Source: Bemisia tabaci
Lineage: Eukaryota > Arthropoda > Insecta > Hemiptera > Aleyrodidae
Reading direction: 5' to 3'
DNA: 64,000 bases
NCBI RefSeq assembly: GCF_918797505.1
Contig: NC_092793.1
Coordinates: 3,854,366 to 3,918,365, forward strand
Shown: positions 22,004 through 33,849 of the stretch, piece by piece
How the letters are laid out: every line of letters starts with the position of its first letter
How positions within the stretch are numbered: the stretch's first letter is position 1
Position numbers and translations under genes: made by a program
Notes under the pieces: model-generated
The model's input: the letters and a program-made list of their open reading frames with translations, nothing else
Database searches by the model: none
What the model was told of the DNA's origin: nothing

Positions 22004-22378
22004 ATTTCACAAGTCTCCCGGTCACTTAAAAATGCGCAATTTTGCAATTTTTGCTCTGTGTGATTACTTAAAAAACTTCAAACTTGAGAATAGCGTAAAA
22101 TTGTGCTGATTTACAAGAAATTTCTGGACCGCCTTTCGCGTCGGGGTGTCCCCCCCCCCCCCTCCCTCCGGGAGCAAAGTAGGTATCACTAGGTGCCCCT
22201 TTAGCCTCTAAGGGTCTACGCCCTGGGATGTGAGCCAGTCCGACCCTGTTCGCACATGCTTTTATGTAGGTATCTCAAAGCTCATCCCAGACTGCAATTA
22301 AGGCTCTGTAACACGGCTGAGCTGACCTCTCGCTTAATTAATTAACGGTGTTTCCGTCTTCGCCCACTACCACTGGTG

Positions 22379-22787
22379 TCAAAGTGCACATGCATTGGAG
22401 AATAATGTCGGCGGAATTCCGAAGCAGGCATGTGACGTACCTCCGTGTATTATTGTCATATGTGAATGAACAGCTATCTTTTCACCGCCCCTGGCGAAAG
22501 AAAGGGTGCCATGGCGCCTGGCGCTAAGGGTGCTGCGTGCACCAGACCGAAGCCGCGCGCGCCGCTTGGAGCCGCTGCTGCTGTTTCCCGCTAAAATCCG
22601 GTGCAACGTCACGCCACTGAATCTTATGTTTACATTTGAGGTTATAAAATTTTGAGCGGGCTCAGTTTGCGCTTTGCGATCCGCAATCCTAAACACTTCT
22701 AGATTTTCTACAACGTGTCATTTACGTTTTCATTCGAAAAGATCTCTTTCTCAATGTATCATTAGTGATTGGTGATTATATCCTACC
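22379..22787 (+). promoter_or_regulatory. GC-rich promoter and 5' leader region of the F-box gene
   Basis: A local CpG- and GC-rich block (22490-22600, including GCCGCGCGCGCCGC) precedes the F-box start codon, and AT content returns to background by 22640. The transcription start cannot be fixed. Position and composition suggest this is the promoter and leader. Confidence 0.35.
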
Positions 22788-22915
22788 ATGGAAGAACCAT
22801 TTTACAGCTTAAGTTCAGTTCTAAACCTCTCCAAAGAATGGTCAGATCTCTTAGATAACTCCTGCTTTGACATCATTTCTAAGATGCCCGAAGAAATAGC
22901 CACCCTCATTTTCAG
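22788..22915 (+). CDS. F-box-like protein, exon 1
   Basis: The ATG at 22788 (ctaccATGG, a good Kozak context) opens a 128-nt coding exon ending CATTTTCAG before GTAGTT. It encodes an acidic leader and then KMPEEIATLIFR, which looks like the first helix of an F-box (consensus LPxExxxxIFxxL). The codon for the final Arg is split two bases to one, and exon 2 completes it in frame. The full protein is 167 residues (exons of 128, 221 and 155 nt, total 504 nt). F-box proteins normally bind Skp1 in SCF ubiquitin ligases through this domain. I do not recognise the subfamily. Confidence 0.8.
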
Positions 22916-23664
22916 GTAGTTATATTACACGTAACACTTTCCATCCCTCAACTGCAGAAGTATTTTTGCTTTACTTCTTCTTATTGACTCTTTCAGGCAC
23001 CTAATACGGAGCTAAACGATGAGTGCATGTAAACCGTTTCTTTTCACTCGACCGATCTTCCTCGTGCTTTACCTTTAATTTGCGATTTTGATTTAGTCTG
23101 AAGGTTGTATTCTTAAAACTGAATAATATGTTAGTATTTCAGAGTAAGGTTCCCTCATGTGGGCGGCTAAAGTTGTAAGATGGGAATCTCTGTTGCAGCG
23201 TTTGAAATTTTAGTCTGCTATACTTCTCTGAAAGAAAACCAGCCAAAAAATCCGCATGAAATTTATTATGAATTTCTTGAGTGAGTGAAAAAAATTCACA
23301 GAAAATTTCGAAAGAAGCTCTATACAAGTTTTCCTGATCAAAATTAATGCAATATTGCAATCGGAGGTAGCATTTCTCAACTTTAGCCATTTTTACTCTT
23401 GTTTCAATGCAAGCATTACTGCTATACCTTTCCAAACTGTTAAAAGAGTCAGTAGCTTACATAAAAGCATAGAGAATATATCAAGCAGTCAATTTCAAAG
23501 AATGCTGCTCAGTCCTGGAAGAGGATCATCATTTGCCGCATTTCAAGCAATTAATGTGCCATTCTCCTTGCCAGCAGGAATTGGCGTTTCTCAAGATTGC
23601 TGATAAACCGATGAAACTACAAAACTCTGTTTCATGTTGCTCTTTTTTCAAATATTTTTTCTAG

Positions 23665-23885
23665 GTCTCTGGACTCAGAGTCTTTATATTCAGCAGCTTT
23701 CGTCAATCATAACTGGTTAGCAATTTGCCACTCAGACTCTGTCTTGAGGAGTAGGGTTAGACAGCACATCAAAAAGAAACGAAAGAGACCTCGAAATGAA
23801 GATGATCAAGAAAGTGTTTTAAGCCAACACAGCCAAGCAAGTGATAATGTGTTATCCTCTAGTCCTGAACCGTACATGATTCGAA
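23665..23885 (+). CDS. F-box-like protein, exon 2
   Basis: The exon follows TTTTTTCTAG and ends CGAA before GTAAGT. It continues the F-box with SLDSESLYSAAFVNHNWLAI, where the pattern of two helices and a late Trp resembles F-box helices 2 and 3 (the usual xxCxxVCxxW). A basic segment, KKKRKRPR, follows and could be a nuclear localisation signal, and then a Ser/Gln-rich acidic stretch. The typical Cys residues of the F-box are replaced by Ala and Asn, so the domain assignment is probable and not certain. The last base starts an Arg codon finished by exon 3. Confidence 0.8.
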
Positions 23886-24556
23886 GTAAGTATTTTTCAA
23901 ATTAGCTATCATATTTTGTTTTATTTAACTCAAAGTAATAGGTAGGTAAATTGAAAGTAAAATTCTTTTTTTGCCACTGTCTCCCTAAACCACTACATTA
24001 AGTCCACAAAATTATAGTTTCCTAAGCCACAATATGAGATGACCTTTCTGTGGAGAGATCTCCAAAATTGATGACTTACATTGCTGAAAAGTCTTCGCAA
24101 TTACTTGGTGGAGAAAACTATGAGGAGATCAAAATGCCCTAGTGCTGTCACATTTCAACTGTCTAAAACCTTATCACACACTAGACTGTTCGGTCCTGTG
24201 ATCCTAAACTCTCTGCTGGCCCGGTAAAATCATCCTAAATTTACTGTCAGTTGAAGATCATTGAATCAAACTCTTCGATCTAAGAACATTGAATAGCAGT
24301 TTTAATGAGAGCTAAAGGACTCATACCGGATCCTTACATGAGATAGATCAGTTCTGCAATGATATATTACTTAACTTTTGGTAACATTTTCTCTACTATG
24401 TCATAAATTTATCTGCTATTCTCATAGCTGTTTTCACTTTTGAATGATCACTCTGTAAAAAGAATGAATTGTTACGAATTTGTGTTTATTGTTTTTATTG
24501 TATTATGACATTCTTCAAATACTTGGAGCTCAAAATGCAGCAACACTTGAGTGGAA

Positions 24557-24818
24557 AATTGAGGCGTTGAGTGCAGAAAGGGCACATCTTGGCTGTGGGG
24601 TTTCAGAATTTCCACTGTTAATTTACATTTTAGAGAGGAAACTATCAAATGTATTTTCTGAACTTTCTCATTAAGAATATAGTAAAGTCAGAAAGGATAT
24701 TCAGTGAGAGTTTCAACAAATTACATATATTTGCTTCGATCATTATGGATGACACATTAGCAGGGATTATTAGACACTGCAACCAGGAAAAGCCCTTTTT
24801 GCACCTACCGCTTCAATT
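24557..24818 (+). mobile_element. MITE, family E (copy in F-box intron 2)
   Basis: The termini AATTGAGGCGTTGAGTGCAG and CTACCGCTTCAATT, together with the AAAGGGC / GCCCTTTTTGCACC blocks, form inverted repeats of about 50 bp. A second copy at 26034-26282 shares ends and interior (gtttcaacRaattR, catttgctt). The element is intronic and non-coding. Confidence 0.7.
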
Positions 24819-25130
24819 GGTGTGAAGTTCAATCCTCTTGTCAGTTACCTCCCCTCAGAATGTAGGTTCATCCCCACAGCTTCAAATGTAGATGGATCTC
24901 TTTTTTCTAGAAACTATAAATAAAGTTACGAAGTTCCTCCAAATAGTCAAACATTATACAATTAGGAAAATTCTACATTCTGCTTGATTTTTGGTAGACA
25001 GAGTCGAGTTGTAGGAAAGTAAGATCATTGAATAATTTTTAAATATTAAAACATTACATCAATTAAGTGTGTCATAATAGTCATCATCTTTTTCTTCAGA
25101 AATCTCAATATTTCTTGTTTTGTTTTCCAG

Positions 25131-25285
25131 GACTTGTTGCTAAACGCACCAAGAGAAATCATGAAACATTATCTCAGCCCTCATCTTCTAAAATGGCACA
25201 CTCTCAGTGGTTGAAAAAGTTTGTCAGTAGATCATCTTCGGACGAATCCTTAACACCCTCCCTCAGAATGAACCTGCGAATCTAA
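25131..25285 (+). CDS. F-box-like protein, exon 3 and stop
   Basis: The exon begins after TTTGTTTTCCAG and runs to a TAA at 25285. It encodes a basic, Ser-rich tail (LVAKRTKRNHE, then WLKKFVSRSSSDESLTP, ending MNLRI). Phase is consistent with exon 2, and the summed length is a multiple of three, so the three-exon model closes exactly. There is no further domain. A short F-box protein with no substrate-binding repeats is unusual, and the basic Ser-rich tail may be the interaction surface. Confidence 0.8.
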
Positions 25286-25462
25286 GGAGATGAGGACACT
25301 CTTTTACAGGAGGAGTATGATTTGTTTTAATGATTCATAGTTAATATTCATTTTTTAAAGTAAGAAACCTCTTAATAGTTTTTTAAATTTTTATTGTGGT
25401 TGTGGTTGATCTCGCAAATTATTTTCTATCTGTGAAAGACCTATTTTGTAACAATCAGTGTA

Positions 25463-25711
25463 CTGCTGTGCTATGGAAAAATGGCGTGTGAGCATTCAAA
25501 TGTAGGGGAGTTTCCTTTCAGAAAATATGTATTTTTGAAGAAAGTTACGAATATTTTTCCTTGAAATTTTCAGACACTCTAGACCAAATTACAAACAAAA
25601 GTCTCTAAAAAATCAGAAGTAAACATAGAAATTTTCCTGAAAATTCGAGCTCTATCCAGGGAAATTTGCAACATTTGAACGCTCATATGGCATTTTTCCT
25701 TAGCATGGCGG
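25463..25711 (+). mobile_element. family A MITE with TGTA target duplication
   Basis: Left end CTGCTGTGCTATGGAAAAAT and right end TTTTTCCTTAGCATGGCGG, with TGTA directly on both sides. This is the second copy showing a clean 4-bp duplication. It lies 180 bp after the F-box stop codon and so probably in the 3' untranslated region. Confidence 0.82.
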
Positions 25712-26033
25712 TGTAGTCAGCAAGACTTCGGCCTTGGGTTAAAAGGGGTTGAGTGAAGATACATGACCCCATGTTTGGAAAGAAGGATAGCCTCTCCCCC
25801 GTATTAAAAGTGATTTTTTTTTGGTAGGTCGAAAGAGAAACTTCCGAATAATGATTTTCCTATCTTCTCCTGCCCTAAAAATGGAACTTTTGAATGAAAT
25901 TTTGTGATGCATCAATTCAAAACAAAAGAAAAATGTGTACTACCTATCACTTTTCATGTTAACCTCAAGACTGATTTGTAGAACACCAAAATATGTCGTA
26001 CTATTTCTAGTCATCAGAAATGAAGGCCATAAT

Positions 26034-26282
26034 AATTGAGACATTTGATGCAAAAAGGACACTTCTCTGTTGCAGGGTTTCAGAATGGTCGCGACTTTAT
26101 ATTTATAAGTAGAATCTATCGGGTGAATGCTCTAAAATTTTTGCAAAATAATGAAGAATATTCAGTAAAAGTTTCAACGAATTGAATGCATTTGCTTTAA
26201 TCCTAATTATTGATGAAATGTCAGGAGAAATTCTGAAACTCTGCAACCGAAAAGTACCCTCTCTGCACCTATTGCTTCAATT
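26034..26282 (+). mobile_element. MITE, family E
   Basis: A second copy of the element at 24557-24818. It has AATTGAGACATTTGATGCAA at the left and GCACCTATTGCTTCAATT at the right. Blocks such as cttctctgttgcagggtttc are shared with the first copy. Confidence 0.7.
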
Positions 26283-26339
26283 TGGGAGCTTCTAGTAAAC
26301 ACATAAAATGCTTGTCGGAGTGCACCAAGATGAAACTAA

Positions 26340-27386
26340 GGGCTGTATCCATAGTAGCCCCTTAAACAGCTTCTCTCCTTACGGAGGCCCCACCTGGTCT
26401 GGGTACATTGTGCTTAAGAAACGTTTAAGGAAATTTTGAACATAGCATCATGTGAAGAAACATTTTTACAAAATCTATATATAATTCAGCAGCATAACTC
26501 TAGAAATGGATGCTCATGAGGGATCAAAATTATATACCACCATAAAAAATGCAAAGGAATGTAAATTGCGAGTTCTGCATATTTTAAGACTGGTTTACAA
26601 CTAGAAATTGAAACATTTCGCCGCCACGATTCGCTGCAAATTTTTTAAAATGTGCTGAGGAATCTGAAAAGCAGACAGAAGCTCTGATCATAGCCTCCTG
26701 ATAACGAAAATATGAAGCTAAATAACGCGAAATCGGCCATTTTCCAGATTGAACGCGAAATAGCTCGAAATCCGTGAAATTCACCGCGAAATCATCCATA
26801 TACATCTGCAAAATCTGTAAATTTTCTTGAAATTTACGTATGTAAGCGTGTCAGACGTTTGCCGCGCTTTTTTTCAAAATGAAGAAATCACAGAGTTGTT
26901 TTTGAGCATTGGCCGTCATTGGCAACAGTGTCAGTGCTTCTGTGAAATAGGTTTAGAGAGATACTGAGCGATGGCTCGTTAAATCAAATTGAAAGCTTTA
27001 TTATAAGCTGTCAAACGCAAGAAGCACTGCAGAAACAATGTCGAAATCAGCAAAAATAAAATCAAAATTGTAAAAAATAACAGCGAAATTAGGAAAAAAT
27101 AACAGCAAAATGTTCCAATCTCTATTTGCAACTAGTTTTGAGTAGGTCAAAATCTCAACATTTTTTCTCTTGGATTTTTAATTTTTTGTAAAGGCAAATC
27201 ATTGTAATCTCACACGGGGATCTATTTCCAAAGTGATACTGTTGAATTTCACTTGAGATCTGCTTAAACTATTCTTTTTAAGATCAAATGTCATGGATTT
27301 CCTTATAGCTCCCTTAATCACAATTAAAGCTATGTGGGACCCTCTGAGAAGAGGAGTCGTTTAAGGAGCAACAGCGAATATGACCC
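26340..27386. mobile_element. probable 1-kb inverted-repeat element
   Basis: GGGCTGTATCCATAGTAGCC then CCTTAAACAGCTTCTCTCCT at the left is matched in reverse complement by GAGGAGTCGTTTAAGGAGCA then ACAGCGAATATGACCC at the right, over about 50 bp with some mismatches. The interior is AT-rich and non-coding. The boundaries are approximate. Confidence 0.55.
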
Positions 27387-30300
27387 TGAATCATTTTAGC
27401 AGAATGTAGGTAGGAAGTTTACCTATCCCTTTTTCTCTTTCTTATTTTGAAAGAGAAGCCCTTTAAGGATCATCAACAGTTCCAGGTATGTCTCTTTTCT
27501 AGTATTGCCATGAAGTTCCATGAGAAAATGCTTTAAAAGTTTACTTGAAAATCGTACCAAAACAAGTTCTATTGTTTCACCAAAAAATTATCCAACGAAA
27601 TAATTGATACTTTTTGTCTCAGAACCGTACCAGAAAGACTGGATTACACATGTTTTTGCAAAAATTATACTGTAGTAAGAACAACTGTAAGCCTATAGAC
27701 AAGCTATGAATTAATTTATTATCTCTTCAAGATTCCATGAAGGAAACGAATCGCTCAATGGGCAGTCCAGAAATCAATTTCTTGCAGAGATATAATGTTT
27801 CCATTTAACATTGATTGATTAGCGATAATGCAAGAGATGTCAATTGTATAATCTAACTTCCAGTTGATCTGTGTAAAAGAAACTTTTTATTATTTCGTTT
27901 AGGAGTTGATTTCCAAACCCACCGTTCTAAGAATCGTTTTTTTTTTCCATGAGATCTTGAAGAAAAAACATACAACTTTTTTCCTAGAGTAGACACATCA
28001 CTCATTTTTACTAACTTGACTTGAAATTTGATGGTAGTATTGAAACGCATTGTTGATAAGTACCAATAGAGTTGCCATTGAGATTTCTCAATTCTCTTCT
28101 TAGCAGTGAGTTCTCTTTACTCCATGAAAAAAGTATCTTTCCCATTACAGAATTAGAAAACTTTTTATGTTTTTAATCTCCTCACTCAACTCTAACAATA
28201 TTCAGATGCTGTTTTTCTCCTGTTGTTTTGTCTAAATCATTTTTACTGTTTCTTGTGTTCGGATAAGTCGTTTCTAGAAGTAAGTTCACCGTACACGCAA
28301 CCCTTTCAATTACACCCTTTTAGTTGGTGTGAAAGAAGGTATTATTACTTGGACAATTTGTCCTCAGTAAATATTCTGTTTTCTCAGGATGTTTATTCTT
28401 GAAGATTATGAAATTGCCGTGCAAAACAAATCAAAAGTTGCATACTTCCCAATAAGTTAATTGGAAATATTGCTCTTTTTAAGGAAGAACTGATTCTTCC
28501 TTGAAAACTCTGTAAAAAGGATTTTAAATTATCACTTAGGACACTTGAGTTGCGGGATGAACTTTGGTTCCAGTTAAAATCTTGCCCAAAAAGGCTAAAG
28601 TCGTTTATTTTCTTAAAATAATAGTTTGTTCCCAGCTATTTCCTTTTCTGCTTTTCTAATTTCTAGAAGGGGTAAATTAAGCTGCCAGTTTTGATAATGC
28701 GCCAAAAATAGGAAACAGGAGGAAAAGTATACCCTCTTCAACGTATTACTCTTTCAAGGAAATTTTTTAGCTTTCCTCTCAAAATATGGCTTTTCTTTTT
28801 TTCCGAACTGCTGGGGTGACTGGGTGTTTTATTTTGCAGAGTTAAAAGTCAATTCCCATGTGTAAGAATAGCTACAATTTTTGAAAAGCACTGAGTAAAA
28901 TTTAGGTTGATTTATTTTTCTTTTACAGTAAAAATTTATGCCTTCAGTTATAAAACTTAAAGATTTATATTTTTGTTCAATTTATTATTGAAAATTTTAT
29001 AGGTTGAGTCTTTTGATCTCTCTATGGTTATATTCTTTCTCAGCGAAGAAAAAAATCGTGTATATATATTTGTAAGCACAAAAAAAAAAAAAAAAACCTG
29101 TGTTCTTAGAGCGTGCAAGTTGTTATATTTTATGAAGTAATTTTGTTTTTGTAGAATCAAATATTTACTTCTTTAGAATAAGTTGTTTCTTTCTTGTAAT
29201 AATTACTGAAAATGGTTTGATCAGAAAGCGTTCATAAATGCATCTATAATTTATTATGATATCATAGGTAGCTTTTATAGATAAGTGGAATTCAAATAAT
29301 TCAGTAGCTTTCTAATTTTTCCATTCCATGAAAATGCTTTTAAGTATTCATTACTCTTTAGTACGAATATAGATCAATTTAAATTGGTCAAAGGCAGATT
29401 TTTTTCTAATACTTTCCAATGATATGCATTAAAATATAACAAAAAAGTATTTGGTCATTTTCCGATTTTTCAAGAAAGGAACTTATCGAAGGCTAAACCT
29501 GAGAGCCTTGTATCTCGATTGTTATATTTCAAAATTACTGGTTTCACTTACTTTATTTTGTAAAAGTGAAAGGAATCTACTTAGCACCACCTTCAAACTA
29601 AAAGGAAAACCACAACAATATAAAATAGGTTAAGTTGAACAGTCTTTCAATAAAAAGATAAATGTGACAAGAATTTTCATAATCATAAAATTACATGTGT
29701 TCTCAGAGTTTAGCCATTGATATGATATAGATTCTTTTCCTTTCCTCTCTGTGATATGAGTTGGTAAAAACAGTTATACATGTATCATGCATAGTGATGA
29801 ACGCTGAATTCTTGCTCCTCACTCCTTTTTTAGCTGCCAACTTTTGAGCTCATGAGTCAGACAGAAAGGAAAATAGCAAACTGCCACTTGTTTTACCTAT
29901 CTTTGTTGCCTTTGAATAGATTCAAAAGTAACTCCGGCAAAGAAGAAGTTAGGAACAAAATCTTAGCAGACATCACTGATCATGCACTAAACTGCCACTA
30001 GAAGTCTGATTTTAAAACTGCGTTTAATTTTAAAAAATAGTATATTTCTTGTACTTAAGTATTAAGTGATTTCTTTTGGGAACAATTCTATTTCATTACT
30101 TGTGAAATACAAGCCACGATGCTTAGGATTACATAAATTTATTCCAAAAAAAGAAGTAGTATTGGCATGAGAAGTATTACACACCATTTGTTTTTTGTAA
30201 AATTGAAAATAAATTAAGTAATAATAAATAAATTTAGTCTAAGTTGTTGACAAAGTTCAATGAAAAATAGACTTTCGATGGCTGAAAACCGTTCCAGCGA

Positions 30301-31464
30301 GTAATCAGTCATTTTTAGATCCATGTCTATTCTGTTTCAATTGACCAGTTTTAAGTTTCAACCATTTCTAACTGATGTTTTGATTAACTTCATTCGAAGC
30401 AATCAACTCTCTTCCCAGAAGAATTTTAAAAAGGGAGTCAAAAAAAGAAAGAAAAACCCTGTACTAGACTGTATGTTGTTGTTTTTTCATCTGAATAGAT
30501 CTGTTCTCTGTATTTTCTGGGACAGCAACCATTTTGTTTGACGGAAGAGTCCAAAATGGTTTACTCTAAAATAACGTTTCAACAGAGTTTTATGATTTAA
30601 TTTTAATTTTGTTGTGTGTATAGAATTTATCTTTCTCTTTTTTTTAAAAAAAAATATCACTATTTTATGTCAATGTTGTTTTCGGGTGTGATAATTATTT
30701 TAATAAAGGTTTCATGTGATTATTTCTGGTGTTCTTGATCGACATATTTCTATCCTGAGGACCTCTATGGAACTTTCATAAATCAGAAAAGTATTCTAGC
30801 CCTGTAAAATTTCCATCTGCATGGATAAATTTTATTAGTCTCTCACATTAAATACGAAGGGGGTTGTTTTTTTCTCTCTCACATGAGTTTACTAGTTTTA
30901 TTTAACTATCTCTAATCTGAAACGTTTCAAATATTTGGACATAAATGCAGTTCATTTTTTGCAAGCATCTGTGTTTGAGTTGTAGAAAAAATTGCTTTTT
31001 GCTTTCCTTTAAATTTTTTTCAAAATTTGATAGCCAGGGAAATGGAAAAGGCTTGAGCTACAGAGGCTAGGCATTGGAATGTTGTGAAGTTTCATCTAAT
31101 CTTTTTCTCTACTTGTCAACAGGTGCATTTTTATTGCAGAAAGTTTTTGTCCAATCTCAGAGAAAATCTATAGAACATTTTAAAGAAAATTGACAACAGC
31201 TTTCGATTAATTGAGTGAACCTACGAGTGGAATTTTGCAACATTGCAATGCAAATTTCCACTCTGGTTTTTACCTTTTCCAGTCACCAATTAAAATTTAC
31301 TAACCACAATTGACTTTTTTTTCCATAATTGCAAAACAGTGAAAAAATAAATCAAAAATTATACTCTTCCTTGTGTATGCATTATCCTTAGCAATGGCTA
31401 AAGTTAAAAAATGTCCAATTGCTACGTTGTGACTCCTACTTGGTCATACTCAAATCATACTCTA
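27387..31464. other. AT-rich stretch with few MITEs; possible long 3' region of the F-box gene
   Basis: Four kilobases without an inverted-repeat element that I can recognise, although such elements occur about once per kb to the left. It contains candidate poly(A) signals (AATAAA at about 29649, 30209 and 30701, the last followed by a GT-rich run), many ATTTA motifs and one TGTATATA (Pumilio-type) near 29058. It could be a long 3' untranslated region on the plus strand or plain intergenic DNA. No coding exon is seen. Confidence 0.35.
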
Positions 31465-31775
31465 CAGGGTGATTCAAAACTCCCACAACGCCAGAACCAG
31501 GCATCACCTCTGAAACTTCTGAACAAATTGAAATAGAGACTTTTTGCGAGTGCTCCCAGCCCAGGTCAAAAGAAACAACTATTGAAAACCCCCCAAAATT
31601 TTTAAGGGATCACCCTGAAAATAGTTGTAACCTTAGGGATCACAGGGTTGCCATAATTTCTTCATCCTCAGTGGATGTGTCCGAAATTTCCTGACTTTTC
31701 TCGGTCATCCGACTTTCCAGACCACCGGCAATCCTGCTGACAGGGAAGGTGCTGGACTATTGGATCACCCTATGT
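31465..31775 (+). mobile_element. possible MITE with CAGGGTGAT ends
   Basis: ACAGGGTGATTCAAAACTCC at the left faces CTATTGGATCACCCTATG at the right, giving a 12-14 bp terminal inverted repeat. An internal GGGATCACCCTG adds a third copy of the motif. It is non-coding. Only the short ends support it. Confidence 0.45.
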
Positions 31776-31943
31776 TTTACAAAATTTTAAGAGTAACGCA
31801 TAACGCCTGAGGCGCGAAGCACTGGAGGGGTGAACCTCGTGGCGGTCAGGGGGCGTACCCCTTATTTTATAAATAAATAAAATATTAAAAATTTACCTTT
31901 TTAAATAAATACTATCCATATCAAATGCTTACTTATCACTATT

Positions 31944-32325
31944 TGGACGTATTTCTATCAAACAGATTTATGCGGAGGTGAGAAATATGGGGTGTGCTTG
32001 TTAGTTCTCTGGCCGTAAGAGTGAATGAGAATAATAAAGCGCCAGTGACGTCAGCAGCAATGATCGAGCTGTGGCGCGAGAGGGAGATCGTCGTCAGGTC
32101 GCTTTAACTCATGAGCCCTGTCCACAACGCTCTCTTGCCATGCCCGCGGCTCATGAATTCCGCATTCAGTTGGCACATAGTTCTCTTTGCTCAATTTAAA
32201 ATCCCGCTTTTCCAATTCTTCAAAAGGAATCACGCCCACTCACCACATTGTTTCTTATCCAGCTTTCTAGAGCACACCCCATATTTCTCACCTGCACATA
32301 GTTCTGTTTGACATAAATACGTCCA
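31944..32325. mobile_element. MITE with about 55-bp inverted repeats (TGGACGTATTT ends)
   Basis: TGGACGTATTTCTATCAAAC through GGTGAGAAATATGGGGTGTG at the left is repeated inverted at the right, with few mismatches. The right end lies 15 bp from the stop codon of the secreted-protein gene on the minus strand, so the 3' untranslated region of that gene must start within the element. The termini match the 80-bp hairpin MITE at 18069. Confidence 0.82.
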
Positions 32326-32340
32326 TTTATGAACTTAGAA

Positions 32341-32727
32341 TCATCGCCTGGGCCTTTCCTCAACATCGAATGCCACGGGAGGACCGGTATAGTAGGGTTT
32401 GAAATTCGGAGGTACATATTTGGGGACTGGAACCGCGTTGGAGCTGTAAGCTGGTGCGTAGGTTTTCCCGGGCAAAATCGGGGATTGGGGAGGACCAGGG
32501 ACAGGAAGTCTAATGTTTGGCGCCTGGGTCTGGTACATGCCCATCAATCCTGCGGCCAGGGCCGGGTGCTCGCTCAGCAAACTCCCGACAACCAACGCGG
32601 ACAGCGTCGGGTTCATGGCGTACTGCATCCCCAGTCCCTCGATCTGAGGACCGCTCATCTGCACCTCCACGCGGCGTCGCACTGCTCCGATGTTAATTGC
32701 TAGAACCAGAAGAACCAAGCTCCAAAC
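32341..32727 (-). CDS. small secreted protein, exon 2 and stop
   Basis: Read on the minus strand, the exon follows TGTGTTTTGCAG and runs to a TGA at 32341-32343. With exon 1 it gives a 136-residue protein. VWSLVLLVLAINIGA completes a hydrophobic signal peptide, with cleavage likely before or near VRRR. The mature part has VEVQMSGPQIEGLGMQYAMN, a small-residue segment (LVVGSLLSEHPALAAGLMGM), and a Pro/Tyr-rich tail (LPVPGPPQSPILPG, PNFKPYYTGPP) ending in ERPRR. It has no Cys-rich or chitin-binding motif and I do not recognise the family. A secreted matrix, salivary or cuticle role would be a guess. The gene is AT-poor compared with its surroundings, as expected for coding DNA. Confidence 0.75.
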   Translation of the reverse strand, partial: VWSLVLLVLAINIGAVRRRVEVQMSGPQIEGLGMQYAMNPTLSALVVGSLLSEHPALAAGLMGMYQTQAPNIRLPVPGPPQSPILPGKTYAPAYSSNAVPVPKYVPPNFKPYYTGPPVAFDVEERPRR

Positions 32728-33404
32728 CTGCAAAACACAGGGATTTCAATTCTAGGAATAGAGAATTTCCAGGTCAGGGTGGACAAAATTTCATGGAATA
32801 TGAAATCTTGAAATTTCACGTGAAATATTTCATGAAATTTCTGAAAGATATCGAAAAATACCGGTTCCTTTTCATGTTCGCAAAACGTAAAAATCGTGAC
32901 CTTTTTTGCTATTTTTGTGTGATTCAGTGCGGGTTGCATACTCTAGCCCCTGAGAAATATGAAATATTTCACAGCCTCGTGAAATTTCATGAAATATTCA
33001 CTGCAATTTCCAATCTTTCATTTCTTTTTTTACGTTTCATGCCACCCTGTTGCATGTGTCTGGATGAATTTCGTGTTTAAGTGGAAACTACTGAGTGAAC
33101 TGAACACGAGGATACCCTTGGTTCATGAATTGAACAATTATTGGAGAAGATATGACAAAATGATCTAATCTGTTAAAATACGTGTGTTTAAATGGGAAAT
33201 GACGTCACTAGGCGATGCATTTTCTCATTTTTAAATATATTTTTGTACTATTTTCCATATCTGGAAAAAATTATAAAAAATACTGTGAAATCAGCTCCTT
33301 AAGTATACTTTCAGATGAAGCAATAAAAAATTTGCATATGCAAAGTCTCCATTGAGCACTAGACACGGTACGAAGTTAAGCATTCTGATACAAGTTTCTC
33401 AGCC

Positions 33405-33849
33405 AGAATCTCGCGTAAAACACGATTCGCGCGTCGAAAATTACTGAAATGAACTCCTAACCAAGATATTTTGTGTTTCTTGTCGCGTGAATTCAAACCT
33501 CCCGCTCATGAAAACGCAATGGTCTACGTGAGTCAAATCGCGCACTAAACGGTATCATGAGAGACTCTGCGATATAAAAATCTGGCAACCTCAAATTTGG
33601 CGCTTTAGCTCAGCTATAGCAAGTTGTCTATGGTTTGAACAACACAGGGTGGGAAATGAAGAGTGCTCGATAGAGAAGCCTGTCCAAACCGCTGTAGTAC
33701 ACGATTGGACTCTCGTAAAGTTTTGCGTTTCTTGTGATCGGGCGATTCAAATTTCCCGTAACCAATGTGAAATTAAAATGTTTATATCTTAGTTAGGAGT
33801 TGATTTCAGTAATTTTCGATGCGAGAATCGTGCTCTCGATGAAATTTTG
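33405..33849. mobile_element. inverted-repeat element, family F (copy in intron)
   Basis: Left end AGAATCTCGCGTAAAACACG, then ATTACTGAAATGAACTCCTA and ACCAAGATATT. The right end is the reverse complement (ATCTTAGTTAGGAGTTGATT, then TCAGTAATTTTCGATG). Arms of about 75 bp flank a 300-bp non-coding middle. A second copy is at 60231-60683. It lies in the intron of the secreted-protein gene. Confidence 0.78.

Noticed and set aside
29058..29100. A-rich run as a retrogene tail
   Set aside because: There is a 17-18 A run but no upstream spliced-gene sequence and no target duplication.
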